DNA of 8,182 nucleotides from an uncultured Erysipelotrichaceae bacterium (lineage in GTDB: Bacteria; Bacillota_I; Bacilli_A; RF39; UBA660). The notes below the pieces were generated by a model that was not told the DNA's origin, did not search any database, and saw nothing but the letters and a program-made list of their open reading frames with translations. Location: assembly GCA_902797005.1 (NCBI GenBank), contig CADBRE010000030.1, forward strand, positions 1 through 8,182. Direction: 5' to 3'. Positions within the stretch are counted from its first letter, which is position 1, and every line of letters begins with the position of its first letter. Shown piece by piece: positions 6,421-8,182 of this stretch. The position numbers and the translations under genes were made by a program.

Positions 6421-8182
6421 ATGAATGATTATGATTATGAAAATATGTATAATGAAGAAGATAGTCAAAGACAAAGTGGCTATAGCATTTCTGATTCAGC
6501 AAGAAATTTAAAAAGTAATATAGACAATGTAAGAGATATTGCAAGTAAACTTAATAATAGAAAAGAAGAGAAGATAGATCACGAAGATGCTCAAAATATA
6601 TCTGAAAGAATCAACTCTACAAAAAGCCATAGTTTATACAACAATAATGTTAATCCTAGTGATATTAATAGCAGTGTGCCTTCTAGTAGTTCTCTAGCTC
6701 CAAAGAGATCAATAGATGATGGTGCTAGTACTTTAAAAGGGCTTGATGCTGCTAAAAATGCAGGTGAATCTACAGCAAAGACTGCAAAAGCGGCTAAAAA
6801 TACTTCTGATGCAGCAAAAGCCGGAAGGACATTGGCAAGTGCTGGTGGAAAAGCAGCAGGTGCAAGTGCTGCCGGAGCCACTGCTGGAGGAGCAAGTGTA
6901 GCTGGAGGTGCCACAGCAGCAACAGGTGCAGCAGCAGCTGGTGGAATGCCGGTAATAGCTATAGTGTTATTAGCGGCTTTAGGAATTATACTAATATTTT
7001 TAATAGTGCTTTTTATATCTGATTTTACAAATAATAATCTGGCAATGAAATATGGTCTTACTAATGAAGAAGCATATAATGCATTTTCTGAAGATTATAA
7101 AGAAGGCATGAGCAGATATGAAATCAATAATTTATATGAAAAAGGTAACTTTCAATGTGGAGAACTCAGCTTTTGGAATAAATTGGGAATAGCTTTTGGT
7201 AATTATAACCTTAAAGATGCAAATCAAATGTGCAAATTTATTAAAGATACCTTAGAAGACTATGAAGAAAAGAATGTACTTGTATCTCCTGGTTATATTT
7301 TCAGTGCACTTTACTATGCATATGATACACAAAACACAAATGAAAATGGTGAATTATATTTAAGCTCAGCAAGTGACAAGATAAATAACTATGAGGATTT
7401 TCAAGCTATTAGCGATATGGATATTATAACATCATTATTTACATTTGATGTTTTAGAAAACACGGAAGAGCTTAAAGAATTATTTGAAAATAATGTACTT
7501 TCTTACCAATATAAAACTACAAATAAAGAAAACAACCAAAACGACAATGAAAGTGAAGATGAAAACGAAAGTGCAAATGAGAATGAAAATGAAAGCAAAA
7601 AAGAAAAACCAAAAACATGTTCAAAATTGTTAGATGGTTATGAAGTTGATAACACTAAGTTGAAATTATATTTATTATACGGTCAAGAAGTATCAAGTGC
7701 TTATGAAAAAGAAGCTACAAAAACAAAATCATATAACATGTCAGACGAAAACTGTAGAGAATCTATGGAAAAACCAGGTGAAGTAGATTTAAGTATTTAT
7801 GAAGAAGCATTAAAACAATTTGATTATGACAATAATAACTCATATCCTTCAATAAATGTTAATGGAACTGTATATACTTATAAGGATGGCTTTATATTCC
7901 AAAAATATCCTAGGTATGCAGAAAACAACATTAATGGAGAAAGAATAAGTTTTAATAGTAATAATGCAAGAGATATTTCAAAAGAAATAGATGAAATAAT
8001 GACTAACATTGAATCTAGACAAGACTATACAAACTATGTATTAGGTTATCCTAGCAATCTTAATGCCTCTAGTGTAACTACTTGTGATTATAATGTACAA
8101 GGTGTAGATTCTTCAAAACTAATGGTAAAGCTAACTCATGCAAGATATAACGATGCACTTCCAGGCATTGAAGCTAATGCAG
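6421..8182 (+). CDS. Single-pass membrane protein with large extracellular region, secretion-system associated (partial, cut by right edge)
   Basis: An open frame runs from ATG 6421 to the window end (587 codons, no stop). Residues 1-100 are polar, acidic and Asn/Ser-rich. Residues 105-137 form a Lys/Ala helical stretch with AAK at 110, 124 and 131 (multiples of seven). Residues 138-175 are almost entirely Ala/Gly/Ser/Thr. One transmembrane helix follows (about 177-200), so residues 1-176 should be cytosolic and the rest outside (type II topology). The outer part has cysteines at 246, 271, 400, 445 and 555, and a very acidic low-complexity linker at 370-398 (NES at 376, 382 and 390). I do not recognise the visible extracellular sequence. 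In Gram-positive type IV secretion clusters a protein of this topology near VirB4 is often a cell-wall hydrolase (CwlT/VirB1-like) or a VirB8-like protein. The deciding C-terminal domain is outside the window, so neither can be claimed. It has its own promoter after the operon terminator. Confidence 0.7.
   Translation, partial: MNDYDYENMYNEEDSQRQSGYSISDSARNLKSNIDNVRDIASKLNNRKEEKIDHEDAQNISERINSTKSHSLYNNNVNPSDINSSVPSSSSLAPKRSIDDGASTLKGLDAAKNAGESTAKTAKAAKNTSDAAKAGRTLASAGGKAAGASAAGATAGGASVAGGATAATGAAAAGGMPVIAIVLLAALGIILIFLIVLFISDFTNNNLAMKYGLTNEEAYNAFSEDYKEGMSRYEINNLYEKGNFQCGELSFWNKLGIAFGNYNLKDANQMCKFIKDTLEDYEEKNVLVSPGYIFSALYYAYDTQNTNENGELYLSSASDKINNYEDFQAISDMDIITSLFTFDVLENTEELKELFENNVLSYQYKTTNKENNQNDNESEDENESANENENESKKEKPKTCSKLLDGYEVDNTKLKLYLLYGQEVSSAYEKEATKTKSYNMSDENCRESMEKPGEVDLSIYEEALKQFDYDNNNSYPSINVNGTVYTYKDGFIFQKYPRYAENNINGERISFNSNNARDISKEIDEIMTNIESRQDYTNYVLGYPSNLNASSVTTCDYNVQGVDSSKLMVKLTHARYNDALPGIEANA
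7528..7614 (+). repeat. Low-complexity GAA/AAT codon tract encoding an acidic Asn/Glu linker
   Basis: A run of short imperfect repeats built from GAA, AAT/AAC and AGT codons encodes Asn/Glu/Ser-rich residues 370-398 of the last gene. NES recurs at residues 376, 382 and 390. It falls between two Cys-containing extracellular segments and most likely acts as a flexible spacer. The repetition makes length variation by slippage plausible. Confidence 0.6.

Noticed and set aside
6591..6914. Open frame on the - strand rich in Ala and Pro
   Set aside because: It is the antisense of the Ala/Gly-rich part of the gene starting at 6421. GC-richer Ala/Gly codons read backwards lack stops. No ribosome site or promoter supports it.
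1..8182. tRNA, rRNA, CRISPR array, insertion sequence, relaxase or integrase
   Set aside because: Scanning gave no tRNA cloverleaf, no regularly spaced repeats, no transposase or relaxase motifs (HUH, DDE) and no terminal inverted repeats. Nearly all sequence is used by the listed genes.

Overview
The window reads as part of a type IV secretion / conjugation-type gene cluster from a very AT-rich (about 30% GC by eye) Gram-positive-type bacterium. The organism is most likely a low-GC Firmicutes or a Mollicutes-related gut lineage. This rests on strong AGGAGG-type ribosome sites, U-tract terminators, sigma-A-like promoters, a PrgI-family protein and a Firmicutes-style VirB4. Every tryptophan codon I checked is TGG, and no in-frame TGA interrupts about 2,600 codons. 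The standard bacterial code is therefore in use, not the Mycoplasma TGA=Trp code. All genes lie on the + strand.

Layout. Positions 3-92 hold the last 29 codons of an unidentified gene, followed by a hairpin terminator (102-137). A near-consensus promoter (146-174) then drives a tightly packed five-gene operon. (1) 202-1527 is a secreted or surface protein whose C-terminus has the two-helix layout of a VirB2-like pilin, preceded by about 330 extracellular residues. (2) 1538-3679 is a VirB6/TrbL-like polytopic membrane protein with a Gly/Ala-rich segment and a long cytosolic charged helical tail. (3) 3702-4022 is a PrgI/VirB3-like two-helix protein. (4) 4000-4557 matches the N-terminal domain of VirB4. 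(5) 4554-6335 matches the rest of VirB4, including Walker A, Walker B and the RRxRKYNTG/TQQ motifs. A terminator at 6343-6373 closes the operon. An extended -10 promoter immediately after it starts a second unit, a single-pass membrane protein that begins at 6421 and runs off the right edge (587 codons visible).

How they would work together (inference from the families). The VirB4 ATPase pair energises a membrane channel made of the VirB6-like and PrgI/VirB3-like proteins. The pilin-like protein and the large extracellular domain of the last protein form the outward-facing part, or act on the cell wall. No relaxase, coupling protein (VirD4/TcpA), integrase, origin of transfer or cargo gene is visible. 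Whether this is a conjugative element or a chromosomal secretion system cannot be decided here.

The most unusual points are the VirB4 ATPase split into two coupled reading frames, the pilin-like module fused to a large duplicated extracellular region, and a possible short Cys-aromatic motif shared by three proteins of the locus.
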